Shown here one piece after another: positions 1 through 6,607 of a stretch of 6,607 nt of DNA. The DNA comes from Chloroflexota bacterium (GTDB lineage Bacteria; Chloroflexota; Anaerolineae; Caldilineales; Caldilineaceae), in assembly GCA_003577365.1 (NCBI GenBank), contig QEUY01000223.1, positions 1 to 6,607 of the forward strand, written 5' to 3'. Each line of letters begins with the position of its first letter. The first letter of the stretch is position 1. Position numbers and translations under genes: made by a program. The notes under the pieces were generated by a model. The model made no database searches and had not been told where the DNA came from. It was given only the letters and a program-made list of their open reading frames with translations.

Positions 1-336
1 GGGCTGGAGGGTGCGGCCATCCAAGATGGCGGCGCTCGGCTCCGGCTCTCGTCCCTGGGCCATGCGCAGCAGGCGGCGCAGGTCATGCACCAGCGCCTCG
101 AACACCCCTGCCGCCAACCAGCGCTGCGTCTGCTGGTAGACCGTATGCCAGGGCGGCAGGTCGTTGGGCATCAGCCGCCACGGCGCACCGGCGCGCACAA
201 TGTAGCGCAAGCCGCCCAACACTTCGCGCAACAGATATTCCCGCTGCGGCGCTTCTTCACTCATCAAGGTCAGATAGGGCGCAACCAGCGCCCATTCTTC
301 GTCACTGACATCACTGGGATAGGCTGTTCGTTCCAT
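1..336 (-). CDS. IS5-family transposase, N-terminal part (cut by window edge)
   Basis: This gene encodes a DDE transposase that would catalyse cut-and-paste movement of an IS5-type insertion sequence. Reading the minus strand from the ATG at 336-334 gives 112 residues without a stop before the window edge. The N-terminus carries the typical YPSD...DEEWALV pattern (residues 6-18). It continues with LREVLGGLRYIVRAGAPWR (36-54), then LPPWHTVYQQ..RW (60-73), which is the usual N-terminal domain of IS5-family transposases (DUF4096 type). Near the end, PSAAILDG (100-107) provides the first aspartate of the DDE triad, D106. The second Asp and the Glu lie outside the window, so I cannot tell whether the gene is intact. 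The start fits the family; a purine-rich AAAGG lies directly against the ATG, unusually close for a ribosome site. The gene is divergent from the helicase gene and separate from that operon. Confidence 0.87.
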   Translation of the reverse strand, partial: MERTAYPSDVSDEEWALVAPYLTLMSEEAPQREYLLREVLGGLRYIVRAGAPWRLMPNDLPPWHTVYQQTQRWLAAGVFEALVHDLRRLLRMAQGREPEPSAAILDGRTLQP

Positions 337-376
337 CCTTTCAGCTTACTCATCTTGTCAAGTTCATAACACGCTC
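1..376 (-). mobile_element. Partial IS5-family insertion sequence with a tentative end
   Basis: The transposase start at 336 must lie a short distance inside one end of the element. On the minus strand, GAGCGTGTTATGAACT (376 to 361) is a plausible terminal inverted repeat, followed inward by about 25 bases of leader before the ATG. TAG (377-379) lies just outside and could be part of a short target duplication. The other IS end is beyond the left edge, so neither the inverted repeat match nor a duplicated target can be confirmed. The boundary at 376 is a proposal by pattern and position, not a measured end; the presence of an IS5-type element is much better supported than its exact edge. Confidence 0.45.
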
Positions 377-464
377 TAGACGAGGGTATGGGGGTCTGGT
401 AGGCGGATCGACCAGGTGGGTGACGTATCCTTCTGTATATCCAAGAGGCCATGCGCGCCGCTAT

Positions 465-493
465 TTGACAGTACCGCGCCGCCGTCCTAGACT
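465..493 (+). promoter_or_regulatory. Sigma-70-type promoter, TTGACA-17-TAGACT
   Basis: A perfect -35 hexamer TTGACA (465-470) is followed at the ideal 17-base spacing by TAGACT (488-493), which matches the -10 consensus at four of six positions. Transcription would start near 500 and run towards the helicase gene, giving a leader of about 200 bases or a separate short RNA. It lies outside the proposed IS end, so it is not obviously an IS promoter. Its match to consensus is better than expected by chance in DNA this GC-rich, but no expression evidence is available. Confidence 0.5.
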
Positions 494-644
494 AGAGCTA
501 CGCTGAGTATCAACCGTCAGAACTGTCAGACGCAGTTGCTTCCAGGCTCACCTTCTTCGCTCTTCCGGGATAGTTGAGCCCCCTCTGTCGAGGTTTCGGC
601 TGGCATGGTAGCTGCCGGAGTCTCGCTGTTCTATTGCGATCGCC

Positions 645-665
645 GGTCCGCCATTTGTTCGGACC
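645..665. repeat. Inverted repeat GGTCCG-N9-CGGACC before the helicase start
   Basis: Two perfect six-base arms (645-650 and 660-665) flank a nine-base spacer. The element sits 20 bases upstream of the -10-like hexamer at 686, covering the place where the -35 contact of that promoter would be. As DNA it could be an operator for a repressor or activator; as RNA from the upstream promoter it would form a GC-rich stem without a U-tract. Which of these applies, if either, cannot be told from sequence. Confidence 0.35.
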
Positions 666-682
666 TACCTATACGCCCAGCG

Positions 683-691
683 TGACATAAT
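683..691 (+). promoter_or_regulatory. Extended -10 promoter adjacent to the helicase start
   Basis: TGaCATAAT is an extended -10 (TGn) with a hexamer matching TATAAT at five of six positions. The hexamer ends six bases before the ATG at 698, so the expected transcription start falls on or next to the start codon and the message would be leaderless. No good -35 hexamer is found at normal spacing (663-668 is ACCTAC), which is tolerable for extended -10 promoters. This also explains why there is no Shine-Dalgarno sequence before the gene. Confidence 0.5.
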
Positions 692-697
692 ACCCCC

Positions 698-3600
698 ATG
701 GACGTCTTTGATCTGCGCAACCAGCTCATCTCCGATTACGCCGACTACATCCGCAGCTTTATCCACATTCGGGACGAACGCATCCACCAGCATGTGGAAG
801 CCGAACTGAGCCGCGGGCTACTCTGGCCAGAGCCCTTGCTGCAGCTGAACCCCAATTTCAGACCTGGGGCATGGATCGACGATTTGGTGCGGCGTGACCT
901 GCTGCACGACGAATGCCGCCGCATCTTTCAGCTCAAAGATCCGGCTCGCCCGGCTCGCCCTCTGCGGCTTCACCACCACCAGACCGAGGCTGTGGAGGCA
1001 GCGGCATCCGGAGAAAGCTATGTCTTGACGACTGGCACCGGCTCAGGCAAGAGCTTGGCCTATATTGTGCCCATCGTCAATTACGTGTTGCGCCATGGCA
1101 GTGGCCGCGGCATTCGCGCCATCGTGGTCTATCCAATGAACGCGCTGGCCAACAGCCAGTTTCAGGAATTGGAGAAGTTTTTGTGCCGCGGCTATCCAGA
1201 GGGAAAACCGCCGGTCACTTTTGCGCGCTATACCGGCCAAGAAGACGACGAGGAGCGTCGCGCGATTTGGGCCGATCCTCCCGATATCTTGCTCACCAAC
1301 TACGTAATGCTCGAACTGCTGCTGACCCGGCCCGACGAAAAAAAGATCGTCGAATCGGCGCGTGGACACCTGCAGTTTCTGGTACTGGATGAACTGCATA
1401 CCTATCGGGGACGGCAGGGCGCGGATGTAGCCATGTTGGTACGCAGAGTGCGCGACCTCTGTGAGAATCCGCAGCTGCAGTGTGTGGGTACGTCGGCAAC
1501 TTTGGCAGGCTCGGGCAGTTTTGCCGAACAACAGGCGCAGATTGCCCAGGTTGCCAGCCAGCTCTTTGGCGTGCATGTCCGGCCCGAGCGGATCATTGGC
1601 GAGACATTGGAACGCGCCACCTGCGAGCGGAGTCTCGACGATCCAGAGTTTCGCCAAGAGCTCCGACGGCGTATTGAGGACCCCTCCCGTCAGCCGCCCT
1701 CTGCCTACACGGCTTTTGTCAACGATCCGCTCTCCAGCTGGATCGAATCCATCTTTGGCTTGACCCAGGAGCCGTCCGGCAACCGGCTGCGGCGCGCCCA
1801 ACCCATTAGCATCGGCGGAGCAGAGGGCGCAGCCGCTAAGTTGAGTGAACAGACCGGTGCGGATCCAGCGCGCTGTACGGCTGCGCTGCAACAGGGCCTA
1901 CTTGCGGGCTACAGCGTAAAGCAGCCGGAGACGGGTTTCCCGGTCTTTGCCTTTCGTCTCCACCAGTTCATCAGCCGCGGGGATACCGTCTACGCCACGC
2001 TGGAAGCGCCGGCTGCGCGCTACATCACGACCCACGCGCAGCAGTATGTGCCCAATGACCGCGAGCGCGTGCTGCTGCCGTTGGCCTTCTGTCGCGAATG
2101 CGGGCAGGAATACTATGTGGTGCAGCGCAGCCACCAGGGTGGCTCGGCCAGCTATATGGCGCGTGAGTTGACTGACCAGACCGGTGAAGAGGACAGCGAG
2201 ACCGGCTACCTCTACGGCAACCTGGAAAACCCTTGGTCCGATGACCTGAGCGAAATCGCCACGCGTATCCCCGAAGACTGGCTGCTGCCGGGGACCGTGA
2301 CCCCCGTTCTCAAGAAGACCTTTCAGAAGAGGCTGCCGCAGCCGCAGCACATCAACCGGCTGGGCCAAGTCGACGCCAACGGGGATCTCTTCTACTTCGT
2401 GAAGACCCCGTTTGCCTTTTGCCTCAATTGCGGCGTCTCGTACGATGCCTATCAGAAATCTGACTACGGCAAGCTGGCCTCACTCTCCTCCGAAGGGCGC
2501 AGCACGGCCACAACCGTGTTGAGCCTGGCGACGCTGCGTGCCCTGCGCCGTGACGAGACGCTGGAGCGCAAGGCGCGCAAGCTGCTCAGCTTCACCGACA
2601 ACCGGCAGGATGCGTCGCTCCAGGCCGGCCACTTCAACGACTTTGTCGAGGTCAGCCTGTTGCGTGCTGCGCTCTACCGGGCTGTGGCCGACACAGGCGA
2701 GACCGGTCTAACCGACGAAGCGCTGCCCCTCAAGGTCTTTAATGCACTGGACCTGCCTCTTGACCTCTATGCGGTCGATCCGACCGTGATGTTTGCGGCC
2801 AAGCAGGATACAGAGCGCGCCCTGCGCGAGGTGCTCGCCTACCGGGTCTATCAAGACCTACGGCGCGGCTGGCGGGTCACATCGCCCAATCTGGAGCAAT
2901 GTGGTCTGCTGCGCATCGAGTACAAATCGCTTGACGAACTCTGCGCCTATGAGCCGGTCTGGAAGAAGCTGCACCCGGCGCTCGCCGATACTACGCCGCC
3001 GATCCGCACCCAAGTGGCTAAGACACTGCTCGATTTTCTGCGCCGTGAGTTGGCGGTCAAGGTCGATTATCTCGACGAGACCTATCAAGAGCAGATACGC
3101 CAGCGCAGTAGCCAGAAACTGACAGAGCCGTGGGCTATCGACGAGGGGGAAGTCCTTGCCCATGCAGCGATTGCCTTCCCACGTGGGCGGACTGGCAATG
3201 AGTATCGCGAAAACGTCTTTGTTTCCGGTCGCGGCGGCTTTGGACGTTACCTGCGCCGCGTACTGGTCCATGATCCGCAAAGCCTGTCTCTAGACGAGAC
3301 GACGACTATTATCCGCGATCTCTTCGCCGTGCTGAGCAAGGCTGGCCTCGTGGAAATGGTTGTCGAGGCGAAGTCCTCTGACAGCTCTGACGCTGTGCCG
3401 GGTTACCAGGTTCCGGCCTCATGCCTGATCTGGAAGGCAGGCGATGGGTCTGAACCCTTCCACGACCCCATCCGCGTGCCTCAGCAGTCACGGCTGGGTC
3501 ATCGCGTCAATCCGTTTTTTGTAGACTTCTACCGCAGCGTCGCCGCCACGCTGCACGGCTTCGAGGCACGCGAGCACACGGCCCAGGTGCAGAATGACGA

Positions 3601-5896
3601 GCGCCAGCGACGCGAAGAGCGCTTCCGCAGCGCGGACCTGCCTCTGCTCTACTGCTCGCCGACCATGGAACTGGGCGTGGATATCTCGCAGCTCAACGCC
3701 GTCAACCTGCGCAATGTGCCGCCCACGCCGGCCAATTATGCCCAACGCAGCGGCCGCGCCGGGCGCAGCGGGCAACCGGCGTTGGTCTTCACCTACTGCA
3801 CCACCGGCAGCCCGCACGACCAGTATTTCTTCCGCCGACCGCAGCAGATGGTCGCCGGGGCCGTCGCACCCCCGCGCCTGGACCTGGCTAACGAGGACTT
3901 ATTGCGCGCCCATGTCTATGCTGTGTGGCTGACCGAGTCCGGCATGAGTTTGGGCAGATCGCTGCGTGATGTCTTGGACTTGGCCGGGGAGCCGCCGCCG
4001 TTGTCCATCTTGCCGCAGAAGCTTGCCCACTTGGAGGATCCGGCCGCGCGACGGCGAGCCCTAGCGCGTTTGGAGCGCGTTTTCCGCTCGATTGAAGACG
4101 ACTTGGCAGGGGCCGGCTGGTACACACCGGACTGGGTCCAGCGGCAGCTTGACCATGTCGTCGCAACCTTTGAGCGTGCCTGCGAACGCTGGCGCAACCT
4201 CTACCGCTCGGCGCGCAAGCAGCGTGAGGTCCAGAACCAAATCATCGGCGACGCCTCGCGTTCGCAGGAGGACAAGGCCCAAGCCAAACGGCTGCGCTCT
4301 GAGGCAGAAGCCCAGCTCGATCTGCTCATCGAAAACAAGAACCTGGTCCAGTCAGACTTCTACAGCTACCGCTATTTCGCCAGCGAAGGGTTCTTGCCCG
4401 GCTACAACTTCCCGCGCCTCCCGCTGTCGGCTTACATTCCCGGCCGCGGCAAACGGGCCGGTGACCAGGATGAATATCTGAATAGGCCGCGCTTTCTGGC
4501 GATCTCTGAGTTTGGACCGCGCAGCATCATCTACCACGAAGGCTCGCGCTACATCGTCAACCGCGTCATCCTGCCCGTCGATGAAACCACCCCAGGCGGC
4601 GTGCCCACCGGCGAGGCCAAGCTCTGCCCACGTTGCGGCTATCTGCATCCAGTCGTCGCCGGCGAATCCAATCCCGACCGCTGCGAGCACTGCAATGCCT
4701 ATTTGGACACCGCCTTGCAGCCGCTCATGCGGATGCAGAACGTGACCACCAAGCGCCGTGACCGCATCAACTCCGACGAGGAAGAGCGGACGCGTATGGG
4801 CTACGAACTGCGGACAGGGGTGCGTTTCGGGGCCGTCGACCATACGTCACAAAAGCGGGTGGGGCGCGTGCTGGACCGCCACGGCGAAGCGATCTTTACC
4901 CTGACCTACGGCCATGCCGCTACCCTCTGGCGCATCAACCTGGGCTGGCGCAGACGCAAAGACCCGAACATCTACGGCTTCATTCTGGACGCCGAGCGTG
5001 GCTATTGGGAGCGCAATGAACTAGCGGTAGAAAACGATCCAGACGACCCCAAGAGCAAGTTACTGCTGCGTGTGGTGCCCTACGTCGAGGACCGCCGCAA
5101 TTGCCTCCTGATCGAACCCAAGGTCAAGCTTTCGCACGAACAGATGGCGACCTTGCAGCCGGCGCTCAAGAACGCCATCCAGGTCCTCTACCAGCTAGAA
5201 GACAGCGAACTGGCTGTGGAGCCGCTGCCCACGCCTGATGAACGCCGCCAGATCTTGCTCTATGAGTCCGCTGAAGGGGGAGCCGGGGTGCTGCGCCAGT
5301 TGTTCGACCGCTCGCAAGCCATGGCCGAGGTGGCGCGGAAAGCGCTGGAGCTCTGCCACTTTGACCCTGACACGGGCCAGGACAAACGCCGCGGACCCAA
5401 CAGCCGCCAGGACTGTGAGGCCGCCTGCTACGACTGCTTGATGAGCTACGCCAACCAGCCCGACCACCGCCTGCTGGACCGGCTGCTGATCCGGGACCTA
5501 CTCCTGCAGATGGCGCAAAGCAGCGTGGAAGCGAGCCCCACGGCCCTGCCGCGCGCCGAGCACCTGCGCCAACTGAAGGCCCAATGCGACAGCGAGTTGG
5601 AACGCACCTGGCTGGACCTGGTGGACAGCCTCGGCCTGCGCTTGCCCGACGAGGCGCAGACGGTATTTGAGCTATGCCACACCAGCGTCGACTTCTACTA
5701 CAAGGACCAGAACGCCATCATTTTTGTAGACGGCCCGATACATGACCTGGACCCGGACAAGGACCGGCGCATTGACGACTGCCTCTCCTTTGAGATGGGC
5801 CAGGAGGTGGTCCGCTTCCACCACGCCGCCGACTGGCGCGCCATCTGTGCCGCCCATCCGCATATCTTCGGCGCAATGCCGCAGACCGACCGCTAA
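698..5896 (+). CDS. Giant DExH helicase with DUF1998/MZB domain and nuclease-like C-terminus
   Basis: This is a superfamily 2 helicase of 1732 residues, probably an ATP-driven DNA motor. RecA1 has Q95, Walker A TGTGSGKS (112-119), YPMNAL (145-150), TNY (200-202), the DELH box (231-234) and SAT (266-268). A CxxC pair at 465/468 and another at 575/578 follow. RecA2 has SFTDNRQD (631-638), then about 350 residues including a possible winged helix (about 866-890), motif V TMELGVDI (989-996) and motif VI QRSGRAGR (1016-1023). A charged helical stretch (about 1165-1215) precedes FASEGFLPGYNFPR. Cysteines 1310/1313/1329/1332 form a zinc-ribbon-like cluster. The DUF1998/MZB domain has YESAEGGAG (from 1522) and cysteines 1553/1573/1577/1580. 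The tail (1631-1700) resembles Vsr/DUF559 nucleases, with VDF (D1665) and VDGPIH (D1678, H1682). The ATG is the only possible start: an in-frame TGA lies at 683-685, and the N-terminus matches the family (SFI.IRD, LWPEPLLQLNP). It resembles MrfA/YprA, DrmA plus DrmB of DISARM, and DruE of Druantia; I cannot choose among the defence families. Confidence 0.93.
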   Translation: MDVFDLRNQLISDYADYIRSFIHIRDERIHQHVEAELSRGLLWPEPLLQLNPNFRPGAWIDDLVRRDLLHDECRRIFQLKDPARPARPLRLHHHQTEAVEAAASGESYVLTTGTGSGKSLAYIVPIVNYVLRHGSGRGIRAIVVYPMNALANSQFQELEKFLCRGYPEGKPPVTFARYTGQEDDEERRAIWADPPDILLTNYVMLELLLTRPDEKKIVESARGHLQFLVLDELHTYRGRQGADVAMLVRRVRDLCENPQLQCVGTSATLAGSGSFAEQQAQIAQVASQLFGVHVRPERIIGETLERATCERSLDDPEFRQELRRRIEDPSRQPPSAYTAFVNDPLSSWIESIFGLTQEPSGNRLRRAQPISIGGAEGAAAKLSEQTGADPARCTAALQQGLLAGYSVKQPETGFPVFAFRLHQFISRGDTVYATLEAPAARYITTHAQQYVPNDRERVLLPLAFCRECGQEYYVVQRSHQGGSASYMARELTDQTGEEDSETGYLYGNLENPWSDDLSEIATRIPEDWLLPGTVTPVLKKTFQKRLPQPQHINRLGQVDANGDLFYFVKTPFAFCLNCGVSYDAYQKSDYGKLASLSSEGRSTATTVLSLATLRALRRDETLERKARKLLSFTDNRQDASLQAGHFNDFVEVSLLRAALYRAVADTGETGLTDEALPLKVFNALDLPLDLYAVDPTVMFAAKQDTERALREVLAYRVYQDLRRGWRVTSPNLEQCGLLRIEYKSLDELCAYEPVWKKLHPALADTTPPIRTQVAKTLLDFLRRELAVKVDYLDETYQEQIRQRSSQKLTEPWAIDEGEVLAHAAIAFPRGRTGNEYRENVFVSGRGGFGRYLRRVLVHDPQSLSLDETTTIIRDLFAVLSKAGLVEMVVEAKSSDSSDAVPGYQVPASCLIWKAGDGSEPFHDPIRVPQQSRLGHRVNPFFVDFYRSVAATLHGFEAREHTAQVQNDERQRREERFRSADLPLLYCSPTMELGVDISQLNAVNLRNVPPTPANYAQRSGRAGRSGQPALVFTYCTTGSPHDQYFFRRPQQMVAGAVAPPRLDLANEDLLRAHVYAVWLTESGMSLGRSLRDVLDLAGEPPPLSILPQKLAHLEDPAARRRALARLERVFRSIEDDLAGAGWYTPDWVQRQLDHVVATFERACERWRNLYRSARKQREVQNQIIGDASRSQEDKAQAKRLRSEAEAQLDLLIENKNLVQSDFYSYRYFASEGFLPGYNFPRLPLSAYIPGRGKRAGDQDEYLNRPRFLAISEFGPRSIIYHEGSRYIVNRVILPVDETTPGGVPTGEAKLCPRCGYLHPVVAGESNPDRCEHCNAYLDTALQPLMRMQNVTTKRRDRINSDEEERTRMGYELRTGVRFGAVDHTSQKRVGRVLDRHGEAIFTLTYGHAATLWRINLGWRRRKDPNIYGFILDAERGYWERNELAVENDPDDPKSKLLLRVVPYVEDRRNCLLIEPKVKLSHEQMATLQPALKNAIQVLYQLEDSELAVEPLPTPDERRQILLYESAEGGAGVLRQLFDRSQAMAEVARKALELCHFDPDTGQDKRRGPNSRQDCEAACYDCLMSYANQPDHRLLDRLLIRDLLLQMAQSSVEASPTALPRAEHLRQLKAQCDSELERTWLDLVDSLGLRLPDEAQTVFELCHTSVDFYYKDQNAIIFVDGPIHDLDPDKDRRIDDCLSFEMGQEVVRFHHAADWRAICAAHPHIFGAMPQTDR

Positions 5897-5902
5897 AAGG
5901 AG
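5895..5902 (+). promoter_or_regulatory. Shine-Dalgarno sequence for the second helicase
   Basis: AAAAGGAG overlaps the TAA stop of the upstream gene and sits nine bases before the GTG at 5912. It decides the non-ATG start and contrasts with the upstream helicase gene, which has no such site. The placement across the stop codon suggests translation of the second gene is tied to that of the first on one mRNA. Confidence 0.75.
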
Positions 5903-5911
5903 CTTGACGCT

Positions 5912-6607
5912 GTGAACTATGCCGTAGGATCGTTGGTCAAGGCGCGCGGGCGCGAGTGGGTGGTGCTGCCCGATTCCAGCGAGGATTTCCTGGTGCTGCG
6001 TCCCCTGGGCGGCACGGACCAGGAGCGCGCCGGCGTCTATCTGCCGCTGGAGCGCGACGACGTTCAGCCGGCCAGCTTTGCCCTGCCCGACCCCAACCAG
6101 CCGGGCGACTTCCTCTCCTGCCGGCTGCTGCGCGATGCCGTGCGGCTGGGCTTCCGCTCTAGCGCCGGCCCCTTCCGCTCGTTTGGGCGCATCAGCGTCG
6201 AGCCGCGTCCCTACCAGCTCGTACCGCTGCTCATGGCGCTCAAGCTAGATCCTGTTCGGCTGCTGGTCGCCGACGACGTAGGCATCGGCAAGACGGTCGA
6301 GGCCCTCCTGATCGCGCGCGAGCTGCTCGACCGCGGCGAGGTGCGGCGGCTGGCCGTACTCTGCCCACCCCATCTGGCCGAGCAGTGGCAGGACGAGCTG
6401 CGCGACAAGTTTCACATCGAGGCCGAACTGGTGCTGCCCAGCACGGTCAACCGGCTGGAGCGCAACGCCGCGGCCAACCAGTCGCTCTTTGACCTCTACC
6501 CGCACGTGATCGTCTCGACCGAGTACATCAAGTCCAGCCGGCGGCGCGATGACTTTGTGCGCGCCTGTCCGGAGCTGGTGATCGTGGACGAGGCGCATAC
6601 CTGCGCC
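5912..6607 (+). CDS. SNF2/RapA-type helicase, N-terminal part (runs off right edge)
   Basis: Starting at GTG 5912, the frame is open for 232 codons up to the last base of the window. The first 60 or so residues (VGSLVKARGREWVVLP and following) look like a small beta-barrel domain as found at the N-terminus of RapA-like SNF2 ATPases. The ATPase core then follows with RPYQ (99-102), Walker A DDVGIGKT (121-128), motif Ia LCPPHLAEQW (150-159), VSTEYIKS in the middle, and the DEAH box (226-229), where only a few further residues are visible. The RecA2 half is missing, so integrity is unknown. The family comprises ATP-dependent DNA translocases; DrmD of class 1 DISARM and DpdE of the Dpd cluster are SNF2-type proteins that also sit beside DUF1998-related helicases. 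It follows the giant helicase gene by 15 bases and is almost certainly co-transcribed. By eye it is somewhat richer in GC than the start of the upstream gene. Calling it a defence helicase rests on this context. Confidence 0.9.
   Translation, partial: MNYAVGSLVKARGREWVVLPDSSEDFLVLRPLGGTDQERAGVYLPLERDDVQPASFALPDPNQPGDFLSCRLLRDAVRLGFRSSAGPFRSFGRISVEPRPYQLVPLLMALKLDPVRLLVADDVGIGKTVEALLIARELLDRGEVRRLAVLCPPHLAEQWQDELRDKFHIEAELVLPSTVNRLERNAAANQSLFDLYPHVIVSTEYIKSSRRRDDFVRACPELVIVDEAHTCA

Larger units (their letters stand above)
377..697. other. Non-coding stretch between the IS and the helicase gene
   Basis: I find no convincing gene in these 321 bases: short reading frames here match no family I recognise and lack good starts. 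What it does hold, on the plus strand, is a sigma-70-type promoter (465-493), a second extended -10 element (683-691), and several small inverted repeats. These are AACTG/CAGTT (521-525 with 533-537), a two-tier hairpin AGCC..CCTC with GAGG..GGCT (577-585 with 590-601), GGCA/TGCC (602-605 with 613-616), and GGTCCG/CGGACC (645-650 with 660-665). A direct repeat GTCAGA occurs at 516-521 and 525-530. No run of T follows any stem, so none is a standard intrinsic terminator. The region looks like the control region of the helicase operon; a structured leader or small RNA from the upstream promoter is possible but unproven. Confidence 0.6.

Noticed and set aside
270..452. A 60-codon minus-strand frame over the transposase start
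   Set aside because: It is out of frame with the clearly conserved IS5 transposase reading and has no recognisable protein features.
577..601. Hairpin AGCC..CCTC/GAGG..GGCT as an intrinsic terminator
   Set aside because: The stem is interrupted and is not followed by a T-tract on either strand.
636..643. GCGATCGC, the HIP1 palindrome abundant in cyanobacteria
   Set aside because: I find only one copy in the window, whereas HIP1-rich genomes would usually show several; it is no evidence for a cyanobacterial origin.
1043..1891. A 282-codon open frame on the minus strand inside the helicase gene
   Set aside because: It lies fully antisense to conserved helicase motifs, resembles no family, and long antisense frames are expected in GC-rich coding DNA.
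5238..5441. A 67-codon plus-strand frame within the DUF1998 region, as an internal gene
   Set aside because: It overlaps the conserved cysteine cluster in another frame and has a composition typical of a shadow frame.

Overview
The window is GC-rich and bacterial. It holds the broken-off start of an insertion sequence, a non-coding stretch of about 320 bases, one very large helicase gene, and the first part of a second helicase gene that runs off the right edge. No rRNA, tRNA or taxonomic marker is present. The high GC content, the helicase start with no Shine-Dalgarno sequence and the IS5-type transposase would fit a group such as Chloroflexota. That is only an impression, and other high-GC phyla are possible.

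Layout. Positions 1-336 (minus strand) encode the first 112 residues of an IS5-family transposase, cut by the window edge; a possible IS end lies near 376. Positions 377-697 are non-coding. They contain a good sigma-70-type promoter on the plus strand (TTGACA, 17 bases, TAGACT; 465-493), several small inverted repeats, and a second, extended -10-type promoter (TGaCATAAT, 683-691) so close to the next start codon that its transcript would begin at or beside the ATG. Positions 698-5896 (plus) encode a 1732-residue superfamily 2 DExH helicase with three four-cysteine clusters, a DUF1998/MZB domain and a C-terminal segment resembling a Vsr/DUF559-type nuclease fold. After a 15-base gap with a clear Shine-Dalgarno sequence, a GTG at 5912 starts a SNF2/RapA-type helicase, of which 232 residues are visible up to the DEAH box.

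How the genes may work together. A giant DUF1998 helicase next to a SNF2-type helicase in one operon recalls the helicase core of several anti-phage systems: DISARM (DrmA, DrmB and DrmD), Druantia (DruE), and the Dpd DNA-modification cluster. In this window the DrmA-like motor and the DrmB-like DUF1998 domain are on one polypeptide. No methyltransferase, phospholipase-D nuclease or Dpd enzyme is visible, so the window alone cannot assign a named system. The best reading is a defence or DNA-processing two-helicase module beside an insertion sequence; the sequence beyond 6607 would decide it.
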